From the NCBI GenBank assembly GCA_928724745.1, contig CAKMXJ010000003.1, positions 248,001-312,000 of the forward strand: a DNA stretch of 64,000 bases, in the 5' to 3' direction. The translations under genes and the position numbers were made by a program. Numbering within the stretch: position 1 is the stretch's first letter; the number at the start of each line of letters is the position of its first letter. A model generated the notes under the pieces. It saw nothing but the letters and a program-made list of their open reading frames with translations. It searched no databases and had not been told where the DNA came from. This document shows positions 31,487-40,793 of the stretch, in pieces. The DNA is from Anthracocystis setariae. Lineage: Eukaryota; Basidiomycota; Ustilaginomycetes; Ustilaginales; Ustilaginaceae.

Positions 31487-31920
31487 CTAGCTTTTGGACC
31501 CTGAATGTCAAGCATGGCGAGCCAAACCAAGATCAAGCAAGGGCAACTAACTCAACGCGCTCGGAGAATCTCAGCCTCTGCCCTAGACGTCATCTCTTGT
31601 GTAAGCAACAATCATTCGGGGAATTGAACGCTGGATTTTCGCCATTTTTGAAGCCCCCACACAGCGATTCGGGATGACTCCGAGACTGCAGAGATGAAGG
31701 AAATTTATTACTCTGTTGTGTGATTTTGAGCACATCCAGTAACCCACGGTCGGCTCTCGCTCGAACCGGTACAGCGCACGGAAGTGTAATCTCAAGTGGC
31801 ACCTGCCACTCGTTTCTACAGTAATTTCCTTCCATTCACATCATCTATCTTGCTCCTCCCTCACAACCATCAGTTGAACGCATTGCGGCTCTCATCTGTG
31901 GCAACTGACAATTGAAGAAG

Positions 31921-33621
31921 ATGTTCAGCGCCAAGCCAAGAGTCCACACCGCTGGCCGAACTTTGGCCAAGCTGCTCCGACCAGCTACCAACTCCACCAC
32001 AGTAGTTCGAGCTCTTCCCCGATCAGTCGGCACTTCGGCTTCTTCCGCAGCATACTCTACTCGCGTATCGATTCCCTCCCAGAATCGTCAGCAGCACCGT
32101 CTTTTCATTGCCTCAGCGCATCGCCATTACGCCACGGTCGCTCGATCCGATGCCTTTGCCAAGCTCACTTCGGCGGATATCGAGGCTTTCGCCAAGATCC
32201 TCCCTTCTCCCTCGCAGATTCTTACCACCATCGCTCCCGAATCCTGCTCTGCATCTTACCAGGTAGTGGATCCTAGTGAACTCGACATGTTCAACCACGA
32301 CTGGATGAACAAGTACCATGGAAAGTCGCAGCTGGTGCTCAAGCCCAAGACGACCAACGAGGTTTCCGAGATCATGAAGTATTGCCACAGCAAGAACATC
32401 GCTGTCGTACCGCAGGGTGGTAACACTGGCTTGGTGGGAGGCGGCGTGCCAGTATTTGACGAAGTGGTAGTCAATCTTGGAGGTCTCAACCAGATTCGTG
32501 ACTTCGACGAAGTTGCTGGTACACTTGTCTGCGATGCTGGTTGCATCCTTGAAGTTCTCGACAACCACGTCGCGGAGAAGGGATACATGATGCCATTGGA
32601 TCTTGGTGCCAAGGGCTCGTGTCACATCGGCGGCAATGTTGCAACCAACGCTGGAGGTCTTCGCTTCCTTCGCTATGGCAGCTTGCACGGCAACGTCCTT
32701 GGTCTGGAAGTCGTCCTACCCGATGGTACCATCATGGACAATCTCGCCACTCTGCGCAAGGACAACACCGGCTTTGACCTCAAGCAACTCTTCATCGGCT
32801 CCGAAGGAACCATCGGTCTCATCACTGGAGTCTCTATCGTTACCCCACGTCGACCCTCGGCTGTCAATGTTGCCGTGTTCGCTCTCGACTCGTACGAGGC
32901 TGTCCAGAAGGTATTTGGCCAAGTCAAGAAGTCGTGTGGCGAGATCCTCTCTGCGTTCGAGTTCTTTGACCAAACCTCGTTCGATGTCGTCCAGAAGCAT
33001 GCGACTGCCCACGTTCGCGATCCGTTCGAGGCGCGTCATCCGTTCTATGTGCTGATCGAGACCTCTGGCTCGAACAAAGATCACGATGACGAGAAACTTC
33101 AAGCGCTCCTCGAATATTTGATGGAGGAAGGCATGATCGAGGATGGCGTTCTTGCCCAAGACGAGACGCAGCTTCAAGGCCTCTGGGCTCTCCGTGAAAG
33201 CATCCCTGAGGCGGCCGGAAAGATGGGAAAGGTCTTCAAGTACGATCTGTCGATGCCAATCGAGAAGATGAACGAGCTGGTGGTCGATATGCGCAAGAGG
33301 TTCGACGAGCACGGTGTTCACGGTGAGGACAAGGATGTGGGCGCCGTGTGTGGCTACGGTCACATTGGAGATGGAAACCTGCACATCAACATTGTGGCCA
33401 AGAGCTATGACGAGAAGATCGAGAAGATCATTGAGCCTTACATCTACGAGTGGACTTCCAAGGTGAAGGGAAGCGTCAGTGCAGAGCATGGATTGGGTCT
33501 GATGAAGGCAACAAAGATCGGGTACTCAAAGACGCCGGAGAGCATCGAGTACATGAAGAAGATCAAGGATCTCTTCGATCCCAAGGGCATCCTCAACCCT
33601 TACAAGTACATTCAGGTGTAG
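31921..33621 (+). CDS. DLD2: Mitochondrial FAD-linked D-2-hydroxyacid (D-lactate / D-2-hydroxyglutarate) dehydrogenase
   Basis: An FAD enzyme of the GlcD/Dld2 family that oxidises D-2-hydroxyglutarate or D-lactate. The 566 residues start with an Arg/Ser/Ala-rich leader (about 1-75), consistent with mitochondrial import. The FAD-binding PCMH domain (about 135-315) has PQGGNTGLVGGGVPVFDEVVVNLGG, DLGAKGSCHIGGNVATNAGG and LHGNVLGLEVVLPDG. The C-terminal substrate domain shows YGHIGDGNLHINI, SAEHGLGLMK and FDPKGILNPYK. The open frame begins at a TTG three codons upstream; the ATG at 31921 is chosen. Overall similarity favours the Dld2/D2HGDH branch over D-lactate:cytochrome c (Dld1) enzymes, but the substrate cannot be settled from sequence. 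IDH1 and IDH2, whose product is the oxidised form of 2-hydroxyglutarate, are also in this window. Confidence 0.9.
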   Translation: MFSAKPRVHTAGRTLAKLLRPATNSTTVVRALPRSVGTSASSAAYSTRVSIPSQNRQQHRLFIASAHRHYATVARSDAFAKLTSADIEAFAKILPSPSQILTTIAPESCSASYQVVDPSELDMFNHDWMNKYHGKSQLVLKPKTTNEVSEIMKYCHSKNIAVVPQGGNTGLVGGGVPVFDEVVVNLGGLNQIRDFDEVAGTLVCDAGCILEVLDNHVAEKGYMMPLDLGAKGSCHIGGNVATNAGGLRFLRYGSLHGNVLGLEVVLPDGTIMDNLATLRKDNTGFDLKQLFIGSEGTIGLITGVSIVTPRRPSAVNVAVFALDSYEAVQKVFGQVKKSCGEILSAFEFFDQTSFDVVQKHATAHVRDPFEARHPFYVLIETSGSNKDHDDEKLQALLEYLMEEGMIEDGVLAQDETQLQGLWALRESIPEAAGKMGKVFKYDLSMPIEKMNELVVDMRKRFDEHGVHGEDKDVGAVCGYGHIGDGNLHINIVAKSYDEKIEKIIEPYIYEWTSKVKGSVSAEHGLGLMKATKIGYSKTPESIEYMKKIKDLFDPKGILNPYKYIQV

Positions 33622-33926
33622 ACCTCATCTTTGAGAATAGCAAACAAAAGCATGCAAACCCCCCAGAGCGCTCCGTTCACGTTGTCATGATGTTGACTGA
33701 AAGGAACGAGAAAGATCGGAAGTCGGATCGTCGCTGAATTGGAGAGGTGTGAGCGGAACTCCACTTTTTCGTTCTTGGAAAATTGGTTCGACTGAGCGCT
33801 CAACCAACACGATGGCAAGATTACTCAATTGATAACTCCATCGACTCCAGGCGTTTTCCACACTCGGCCTAGCCTTCTACGACCACGTAGCGGACACATC
33901 ACGAGCAACCGGAAGCACTTGCAAAG
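33622..33926. other. Spacer between D2HGDH-like gene and MIX23-family gene
   Basis: About 300 bp of same-strand spacer holding a 3' end and the next promoter. Nothing else was recognised. Confidence 0.5.
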
Positions 33927-34736
33927 ATGTCGACCTGGGTATCGCCTTCAATGTCGCGGTTTAGCAAGTCCTCATCTACATCTCCTTCTCCGTCTGGTTC
34001 AACCAACGACGCCCCCTTAAGCGGTCCCTCGGCCTTCGCTCCCCAATACGAACCGATCTCACTCGGATCCTCTTCCGTCCTGAAGCCACTTACGCCTCCC
34101 TCTGTCCGCAACCTTACCCCTGCTACGTGTCTTGCCATTGGTGAATTCAAAGACCTCCTTCGCCAATATCGACAACTGGACGACGGCATCACGACGCGTC
34201 TTAACCGCAGCTTTGCTCGCTCTCGAGCACTTGGACAATCGTCCTCGCCCACACTCCTGTCCTCTTCGTCCACCTCGTCGGCGAGCAGTTCTGATCTTGG
34301 CACCAGCACCTATGCGACTGCGGATCCGGGAGCGTGTGCTGCCTTCTGGCGCGAACTCGTCGACGTCTGGATCGGTCGTGAACAAGTAGTCCGCTTCTGC
34401 ACCCAAGTCGTGCACTCCAACACCCCAACCCCCACCCCCAACAACACCACAGATAACACAGACAGACTCCTAGACGCAGACTACCACCACTCCACCGCAT
34501 CACCCAACTCGCAGCACAGGTGGAGTAGAGCCGAGAACTCCGCCGAAACCCTAGCGCGTCAGCTCGAAAACGAACTCAAGATCGAATCCATCATCAGAGC
34601 TAGAAGCCTGGACGCCTTTAAATCAAGATGCAAGTTCTTTTCGCCGTCTCCACCTCCAGGCCCACAGGGCGATACAGAGAGAGCAATGTGGCTAGGCCTC
34701 CCCACCCCAACCGTCAAGCAGGCCACTCAACCTTGA
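33927..34736 (+). CDS. MIX23 / CID2 (caffeine-induced death) family protein
   Basis: The family includes fission-yeast Cid2 and human CCDC58/MIX23, a mitochondrial intermembrane-space protein. The family pattern appears in three blocks of this 269-residue protein. Block one is CLAIGEFKDLLRQYRQLDDGITTRLNRS, with the conserved DD-I--RLN (about 67-94). Block two is CAAFWRELVDVWIGREQVVRFC (about 137-158). Block three is LARQLENELKIESIIRARSLDAFKSRCKFF (about 208-237). Family members are about 145 residues. The excess here comes from Ser/Thr/Pro-rich insertions between blocks and at the N-terminus. The four block cysteines are kept. The start ATG at 33927 is the first in frame. It is convergent with VPS41. 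Confidence 0.75.
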   Translation: MSTWVSPSMSRFSKSSSTSPSPSGSTNDAPLSGPSAFAPQYEPISLGSSSVLKPLTPPSVRNLTPATCLAIGEFKDLLRQYRQLDDGITTRLNRSFARSRALGQSSSPTLLSSSSTSSASSSDLGTSTYATADPGACAAFWRELVDVWIGREQVVRFCTQVVHSNTPTPTPNNTTDNTDRLLDADYHHSTASPNSQHRWSRAENSAETLARQLENELKIESIIRARSLDAFKSRCKFFSPSPPPGPQGDTERAMWLGLPTPTVKQATQP

Positions 34737-34869
34737 CATCCTTACACACACGTGCAATACCACAACTCAACCCATCCTGCACAGAAAGCAAGCCACAACA
34801 CAAAGCTGGAAAAGCCAAAAGGAGACCCAGATCGGATTTCCCGATACCAACTGTGCGCTACATCCGATC

Positions 34870-37800
34870 CTAACCGAAGGTGAGACCTTCATCCTTCCTA
34901 CACGATGGACAGCCTTTCTTGGCTACTGTCGTTGAGCGTAGACGAGCTTCGTACTTGAGTCGAGTCTGAAATTGAGCGATCGACTCCTGGTACCGCTGAA
35001 GAGGACCGTACGTACCCATCTCCATCACTGTCCCCTTCACCATCTGCTTCCCAATTGCATTCGCCTGCTCTATACTCCTCCACCTCTGCTGGATGCTCGG
35101 ACGACTTGCGAATGCCTGTGTTGTCGTGCACTTGATCTCCCCCACCCCCGCTGCCTCTACTTTGCTCGCTGGCAAGTTCGTCTCGGCCAATAGGCAGGTG
35201 AGATGATGAACGTGACCACAGAGATAGAACACCGCCTTGGGTTGACGGACTTTGGTGTATGCATCGCGCTTGATCTTCTGGGCGAACAGCGGCGCCTGGC
35301 ACGTCGCACAAACGCTCTCCTCGTCCACATACCCGCCGTAACTTTGCGACCTCTGCAGCTCGTCCGAAAGCACCTTAGTATCGCTGCTCAGAATCCTCTC
35401 GCATCCCTCCAGCAGGCTGATCTGCAGTGTAAAGTCCGACAGGATCTTGATCAACGCCGCCTTGAGCCCGGGAATCTCCAACCCGTTTTTGATCCTCCTG
35501 ATCAGTCGAATCGGGTCAATCTCCGCTCCCACATTTTCCAACAGGCCCCTAATGAACGCAGGTCGCGATTCAGAGTAACCCAGCAAGTCCTCCCAGAGGT
35601 CGTTGTCGTTCTGCTCCTTGGCAAAGTCGATCGCTCTCTCCACGTCGCCCAGCCGCTCGATGATCAGAGACAATGCGCGCTTATTGTCCCCGACCCTGCC
35701 GAGCAGGAACACCATCTCCGGCACATAGTCGTGCTCCTCGCAGATCGCATAAGCCTTTTCGAACGAGTAAAAGCTTGACATGGCCCGCAGATACGACATG
35801 AGCCGAGCAGGTTCGTACTCGGCATACAGCTTCACCTGTAGATCGCAGAACGGTGTAATCTGCTGTGCATCCCGGTCGAACAGTGCGTCCAGGTACATGT
35901 ACAGATATTTGGGGTGCAATTCGAGTTGCGCAATGACTCGGCCGATCGGAATGGAGTAAGTGTGGTCCACCAGCAAGTCTATAGCTGCTCCATGCTTTGA
36001 AGAGGGTGGCTTGGCGGTGTCTGGGCGACGCGTTTTGAGGTCTTCTTCGAACTGGATCAGGAGAAGCGCCTGATCTTGAACAGCGGTGAACAGGTTGTTC
36101 TCTCGAATGAGGTCGAACACGTTGGCCCGCCTGAGGCGCAAATAATACTGGAGCGCTTTTCCAGGCTGACGGTTGCGGATGTAGATCTCCGCTAGACATT
36201 CCATCAGCAGCTTCTCTTCGTCCGCCTTTCCGCCCGACTTCAGCCTGTCCTCCACCGCCAATACAACCGCCTGGGTCGAGTAGATCTCGGGCGGCCACGC
36301 TTGAATAGTCTCGAGCAGCTTATGACGATCGTGCTGGAGAAAGTGGGCGAGAATCATGTCGTAGATCATCTCGCTCAGCGTTGGGTCGGATGTCGGAATG
36401 AACGGAATCGCCAATCCCAGCTTCCCTTTCTCCACAAACAGAAAGATCCAGTCCTCCCAGGCAGCCACATTCCTTCCGAGGATCCTACTGGCTACCTTGG
36501 CCGCTTCCTGATACCGATCCTCCTCGACCAACCAGTTCAAATACTTTTTGCCGATCTTTTCCGCATCGAACCCATTATGCAGCGCTGCTGTCCTTCCCAT
36601 CGCTTCGATTTTCACGAGCGCCTCTTGGAATCTTTGCCTCTCCAACAGCCACTCGACGTGATCCTTCTCATCTCGTGGCTTGGAGAGTACGAGATCCCGC
36701 GGACTAACAACGTAGAACTGCGAGGCCTCCGTGATGTCTATCCTGACCTTGCGACCGGCAAGCAGTGCGGCGGAGTAAGCATGAGCCTCGATGGAGGGGA
36801 CAAGGAGGTAGTCGTTGCACTGGAAACGTGCATAGTCGCTGAGACTGAGCACGTCTGAGCTGAGTTCTTCGCCTGCGCGGCTGATGATGCGAAGTTCTGG
36901 TCGAAGTGCTTCCGTTCGCTTGAAAGGTCGTATGGATCTGTCCTCGAGCTCATCCTCGTCATCGTCATCGTCTGAACTTTCGGGATCTTCAACGACGTAT
37001 GCCAGCACGAGATAGTCCAAACCATATGGGGCGATACCGGAGATCATGCAGTCCAGCTGGAAGATCGCCGTGATCTCAATAAAGTACTGCGGATGTGACG
37101 AGGCCCCTGGCATGGCGACCTTGCTCAGCGCTAAAGCGGCATTCTGTGTCGAATTCGAACCAATGCTGGCCGCCGATGACGCTGTCGCACCGCCGCCCTT
37201 CTTTTCCTTGATTTTGGCGACTTTGATATGATCCGCCCACGCAATCAGCAGGGTTCGGTCGTCCTGCCAGTACAAGGTGCACCTATGCAAATCTCCCCGG
37301 ACGTCCTTGCTCGGCGGCGAGATGAAGCTGATTCGCTGCTTCGCATCCGTATCGTAGACGCGCACGCCCTTGTCGCTTGCCCATGCAATCATATTTCCTC
37401 TCCATCTTGTTGTCCAAATCGGCCCTTCCCCAGAATGCAGTACGGTCTCTTTATGTCCGAACCAGCTCTTTTCCCTATGCGTGAGACTGCCAGCCATGCC
37501 TCCGCAAGCAAATGCGCGGGAAGACTTCCTACCGAAATTCGGCTCGAGTGTGATGCACCTCATGGGACGCTTAAAGTCGAAAATGTACTGCTCGGCGGTA
37601 GCGAGCGCGGAAATGGAGACGAGGCCATCCATGGAGGCGGCAGCGACAAAGTCGGAGGTGTTGTCGATGACGAGGTCGAGTATAGAAGCAGTGTGCAGTC
37701 GGAATCCTTTGACGAGGTTGCCATCTATGTCGAGGATATAGATCATGCCTGCGTGGGTACCTAAAGCCATGAAGCGGGAGGAGACGGCGAAGGCAGAGGC

Positions 37801-38835
37801 AGTGTCCTTTTTGAGGACATCGCTGACACCGCCTTTGACGCGCGAGTACTTGAGGGATGGCTCGACATCTTCCTCTTCTTCTTCCTCTTCCTCTTCCTCT
37901 TCTTCGTCCGCTTCCTCTTCCTCCTCGTCCTTGCTCTCTTCCTGTACTTCATCAATCTCTTCCTCAATCTGCTGTTCCTCGTCACCGTCAGATACTGACA
38001 TCCTCCCATCTGTCTTTGCCGCAGGCTCTTTGATTTTCCGTGACGTGGGCGTGGCCGTTTCGTGCTCTTCTCGTGCCTCTCGTTTGTCGGCAGGTAGTTC
38101 GTCATTCGTCTTCTCGTCCTCAATTATGCGGCTTGAAGTCTGCAACTGATCGCCTTCTGGCATCTCGCCTTCCAGCACGACTGTCATCCTCTTCTTCGAC
38201 CCCGACTCAACTTGCGAATCTATGCTCGATTCAGCCTTCGACAATGACGCTCTCTTGCGTCTTGTTGTGGGCGAAGTCGGCTGCGAGTCCAAAGAGGATG
38301 TGCTTGCGTTTCCTGCTGAAGTGCTGCTGTCCGCCCTTTGCAGATGATCTGGTCGACGTTTGAGCGTACGCTTCTTGTGAGACGTCGATTCTGCCTCGGC
38401 AGCGGCGGCTAGGATCTCTGCTGCGAGGGATGGGCCTTGCCCATCCTTGTGCTGCGGTTCCTCAGCCGACTTGTCATCCCTCGCCTCATCCGATGATTCC
38501 ACCCCTTCTTGCGGTGCGTAGTCCATCTCGAGCTGTCCTGCCTCTTCGTCATCATCATCGGCTAGATCGATCGGCCGAGTATTTGCCGCCAGATTTGAAT
38601 CTCCTGTTCGGCCGTCATCTTTGTGTTCGAAATCTGCTTCCTCTTCCACTTGTAGAGCAACTCTGCGACTGGCGGAGTCTGTGGACGAGCCGTACGCCTG
38701 CGTCGAGTCTGTCTGGATGGACGGTCTATCACGACGACCGAAGCCACGAGTTGCCAACGTGGGAAAATGACGGTCGGCAGCCTGTCTCTGACGGATCTCA
38801 TCGGCCAGCTTGACTGTCTCCTGCGGTGACGACAT
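34870..38835 (-). CDS. VPS41: Vacuolar protein sorting protein 41, HOPS complex subunit
   Basis: The HOPS tethering subunit for vacuole/lysosome fusion and the AP-3 pathway. It has 1321 residues in a single exon. Residues 1 to about 340 form an unusually long, charged, low-complexity extension ending in an acidic Glu/Asp block (EEEEEEEEEEDVEPSLKYSRV). The N-terminal beta-propeller follows (about 345-720: ALGTHAGMIYILDIDGN, WTTRWRGNMIAWASDKGVRVYD). An alpha-solenoid with clathrin-heavy-chain repeat comes next (about 740-1150: HPKYLYMYLDALFDRD, EMVFLLGRVGDNKRAL, RAIDFAKEQNDNDLWEDLL). The C-terminal RING-H2-like zinc finger is CATCQAPL, CGHVHHLTCL, CPSCRKDEG. The FALSE-propeller possibility of Vps39 is unlikely, because ISLLEGCERILSSD and the C-terminal finger fit Vps41. 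The ATG at 38835 is the first in frame. Confidence 0.93.
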   Translation of the reverse strand: MSSPQETVKLADEIRQRQAADRHFPTLATRGFGRRDRPSIQTDSTQAYGSSTDSASRRVALQVEEEADFEHKDDGRTGDSNLAANTRPIDLADDDDEEAGQLEMDYAPQEGVESSDEARDDKSAEEPQHKDGQGPSLAAEILAAAAEAESTSHKKRTLKRRPDHLQRADSSTSAGNASTSSLDSQPTSPTTRRKRASLSKAESSIDSQVESGSKKRMTVVLEGEMPEGDQLQTSSRIIEDEKTNDELPADKREAREEHETATPTSRKIKEPAAKTDGRMSVSDGDEEQQIEEEIDEVQEESKDEEEEEADEEEEEEEEEEEEDVEPSLKYSRVKGGVSDVLKKDTASAFAVSSRFMALGTHAGMIYILDIDGNLVKGFRLHTASILDLVIDNTSDFVAAASMDGLVSISALATAEQYIFDFKRPMRCITLEPNFGRKSSRAFACGGMAGSLTHREKSWFGHKETVLHSGEGPIWTTRWRGNMIAWASDKGVRVYDTDAKQRISFISPPSKDVRGDLHRCTLYWQDDRTLLIAWADHIKVAKIKEKKGGGATASSAASIGSNSTQNAALALSKVAMPGASSHPQYFIEITAIFQLDCMISGIAPYGLDYLVLAYVVEDPESSDDDDDEDELEDRSIRPFKRTEALRPELRIISRAGEELSSDVLSLSDYARFQCNDYLLVPSIEAHAYSAALLAGRKVRIDITEASQFYVVSPRDLVLSKPRDEKDHVEWLLERQRFQEALVKIEAMGRTAALHNGFDAEKIGKKYLNWLVEEDRYQEAAKVASRILGRNVAAWEDWIFLFVEKGKLGLAIPFIPTSDPTLSEMIYDMILAHFLQHDRHKLLETIQAWPPEIYSTQAVVLAVEDRLKSGGKADEEKLLMECLAEIYIRNRQPGKALQYYLRLRRANVFDLIRENNLFTAVQDQALLLIQFEEDLKTRRPDTAKPPSSKHGAAIDLLVDHTYSIPIGRVIAQLELHPKYLYMYLDALFDRDAQQITPFCDLQVKLYAEYEPARLMSYLRAMSSFYSFEKAYAICEEHDYVPEMVFLLGRVGDNKRALSLIIERLGDVERAIDFAKEQNDNDLWEDLLGYSESRPAFIRGLLENVGAEIDPIRLIRRIKNGLEIPGLKAALIKILSDFTLQISLLEGCERILSSDTKVLSDELQRSQSYGGYVDEESVCATCQAPLFAQKIKRDAYTKVRQPKAVFYLCGHVHHLTCLLAETNLPASKVEAAGVGEIKCTTTQAFASRPSIQQRWRSIEQANAIGKQMVKGTVMEMGTYGPLQRYQESIAQFQTRLKYEARLRSTTVAKKGCPSCRKDEGLTFG

Positions 38836-39126
38836 GGTCAGTGTTTAGCTGCGAGAATGCACGCCTGGAGACGTTCGGACAACCAAGCGGTTCTTGCTAA
38901 GCCTATGCGCCGTTCATCCCAAATATATGTGCTGTGATGTCTCGGAATCCTTGTTGCTGCTGTTCACTTGTTGGTTGGTGTTGAAGCAAGGGTGAGCGGA
39001 GGGACTAAGGCGTGACTAAACCAGGGACTTAGTGGAGGCGTGTGGACGGCGATCCGTGCATACCTGCATCAACAAACTGCTGTAGATTTATCTACGCAAT
39101 TCAAGCCCCATACTAACATCGATTTG
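38836..39126. other. Upstream region of VPS41 and of the tRNA gene
   Basis: About 290 bp holding the VPS41 promoter and the 5' flank of tRNA-Leu. Short GACTTAG/GACTAA-like strings occur at about 39003-39032. No gene is seen. Confidence 0.45.
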
Positions 39127-39230
39127 GGCAAGATGGCCGAGTGGTCTAAGGCGTAGCATTAAGGAAGATATCCTGAGCGATCAGGAAGACCTGCTATCTT
39201 CGGGCGTGGGTTCGAATCCCACTCTTGTCA
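39127..39230 (+). tRNA. tRNA-Leu (anticodon AAG) with a 26-nt intron
   Basis: A cloverleaf can be drawn by hand. The acceptor GGCAAGA pairs with TCTTGTC (one G-T), followed by discriminator A at 39230. The A box is TGGCCGAGTGG and the D arm reads GGTCTAAGGCG. The anticodon stem TAGCA/TGCTA holds anticodon AAG at 39161-39163. The T arm GTGGG-TTCGAAT-CCCAC contains the B box. The extra arm of about 9 nt marks a class II tRNA, and discriminator A favours Leu over Ser. A 26-nt intron at 39165-39190 follows position 37. No CCA is encoded, as expected in a eukaryote. Confidence 0.93.
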
Positions 39231-39234
39231 CTAC

Positions 39235-39243
39235 TTTTTTTTT
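39235..39243 (+). terminator. RNA polymerase III terminator of tRNA-Leu
   Basis: A run of nine T residues begins 5 nt after the tRNA 3' end, the standard polymerase III stop signal. Confidence 0.85.
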
Positions 39244-39465
39244 GGGATTGCTTCCTCGGTATTTGACGTTGTCATCCGCTGACAGGCAATCGACAAGAAG
39301 AGAGACCTTCTGACATTATCAGCCATGATTCTCAAAATGTGTTTTTGTTCAGAAGAAGAAGGTCGTCAAGCGGCCAAGTATTATAATACCGTAAACTAGG
39401 CGTAGGATTTCATGGGAATTCTCCATTGCTGCGTGTGATGCTCTGATGCGTAGGATAGAGAGAGC

Positions 39466-39767
39466 GGTGGCTTCACCGTCAAGAATGGTACGGGAATACC
39501 TCCATCGGTATTGGCGAGTTCAACGATGCAAAATGGAGGCTGAAGCACACCCACGTTCTACTCATCGCAGCCAACACTGTTCCTGATTGTAAAGGCTCGC
39601 AATTTCTCATGACCGCGATTGCCGCTGCCAGATGGTCAGATGGCAAGCACGCAGCTATAGGTGAGGTAGTGGGTGAAACCGACATCGTGGAGAAGGTCGA
39701 AACTCTCGACACACGTTCAAGCTTTACCAAGTGTGAGATTGCTATCGCCAATTGCGACAAGAGCTGA
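39466..39767 (+). pseudogene. Degenerate cyclophilin (peptidyl-prolyl isomerase) relic
   Basis: On the plus strand a reading frame ending TGA at 39767 translates to a recognisable cyclophilin C-terminal half. It contains KHTHVLLIAANT, GSQFLMTAIAAARWSDGKHAAIGEVV and DIVEKVETLDTRSS, then a final IAIANCDKS. These correspond to [35 protein letters not shown] and the terminal strand of cyclophilin A. Just upstream, SGGFTVKNGTG (matching GGDFTxxNGTGG) lies in another frame, so one base has been lost near 39500. The segment before that, where FHR and QFM-QGGD should be, has stop codons in this frame (only YYNTV and DFMG echo it). No ATG opens the frame. The catalytic arginine region is therefore gone while the WxDGKH tryptophan survives. 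An alternative is a real gene with unusual introns. Confidence 0.72.
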
Positions 39768-39984
39768 AAGGTTCTTCGAAGATGCAGTTTCGATCATGGA
39801 GCATTCTTTTGTGCCCAGCATTACGCAGCCGGGAAAGTAGTAAATCGTGAATGTCTCGTATACCCATCCCAAATCACAATATGCATAAGCACTCCTGAGC
39901 GCTGAATGCTTTCGAGTCTTATCGAATGTATTACTGCAGCATCATGCGCACACAGTCTTGTTGGATTAAGGCTGTGCTTGCAAT

Positions 39985-40793
39985 CTAGAGGACGACAAAG
40001 TTGGGAGGCGTGTAACGCTTTGTGTTGTATACTGACTTTCCGGCCTCCCAGTCAGGAACGTCCTTCATAATCTCCTTTTCTCGTGCAATCTGGGCCTCGT
40101 TCCTTCGGTAAGCGTCACGGTCGGACTCGGCCATGAGCAAGGGGATCAGGTTAATTCGCGACCATGCTCGCTCCCTCCTGAGCTCTCTGTTTGCATCAAC
40201 ACCAACATAATCGAGAAAATGGATCAGTACAAGGGATCGAAGGGTTAGAGTCGTTGATCTTGATGAAACGATAGATATGCCACTTACCGCTGTTCGAGAT
40301 TGCCCTGGCCGACCTTGTAGAAACCGTATGCGCAAATTGCAATGACACCGCCAAAGATGGTGAGACCAGAGAGGTTCTTGCCGGGAAGGTTGCGCTTGTA
40401 GCGGATAGGCTGGTAGCCTCCGGAAGGTGGAAGATCCCTATCGATAACAGAAGCGAAGGTGGAAGAAGCGAAGTTCGAGCGTCAGCATGCTGCAGAGGAG
40501 GGGGGCTGTTGTTAGCCGTCCATGTCTAAGATGGGATTGTGATGTATGTACTCACTGTCGGAAGGGGACTGTCGAAATGCAGCGTTATATGGTGAGATAG
40601 AGACGAATGTGAATGCATTCGATGCATGTCAAGTTGCGATGAGATCGATGTGTCGAGCGAGGAAGAGCAGAACGGTATGGGTCAGAGCTGTTCGACTACG
40701 CTTGTGCCGCAAGAGGGATTGTTCTTCGTTTCAACTGCCATGGGTTTGCAGCAGTATAGTGCTTCGGTTGCCTGACTTACCTGCACCGCTCAT
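39985..40793 (-). CDS. NDUFA13: NADH:ubiquinone oxidoreductase subunit NDUFA13 (GRIM-19), four exons
   Basis: An accessory subunit of mitochondrial complex I, inner membrane. The gene was reconstructed on the minus strand. Exon 1, 40793-40781, encodes MSGA plus one base. Exon 2 is a 13-nt microexon at 40568-40556. Exon 3, 40437-40288, and exon 4, 40186-39985, complete it. The joined protein is 125 residues and starts MSGAVPFRQDLPPSGGYQPI, matching the GRIM-19 start (QDLPPxGGY). One membrane segment (SGLTIFGGVIAICAYGFYKVGQG) is followed by ELRRERAWSRINLIPLL, EAQIAREKEIMKDVPDWEAGKSVYNTKRY and PPNF. All three introns (212, 118 and 101 bp) have GT...AG ends and the frame closes exactly. It is divergent from NOP14. 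Confidence 0.9.

Larger units (their letters stand above)
30033..31920. promoter_or_regulatory. Divergent PPH3/D2HGDH-like intergenic region with short tandem repeats
   Basis: 1.9 kb without a convincing gene. It contains a GACYGC hexamer array at about 30866-30893, running directly into three 7-nt units of TTGGGAC type (about 30894-30914). It also has a CTG(9)-CTT(4) microsatellite at 31448-31486. Open frames of up to about 200 codons across it are low-complexity or unlike any family. Confidence 0.55.

Noticed and set aside
30312..31677. Open frames of 163 and 198 codons in the PPH3/D2HGDH-like spacer
   Set aside because: They have no conserved motifs, contain microsatellite-coded runs and begin at doubtful starts. 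They are probably chance frames.
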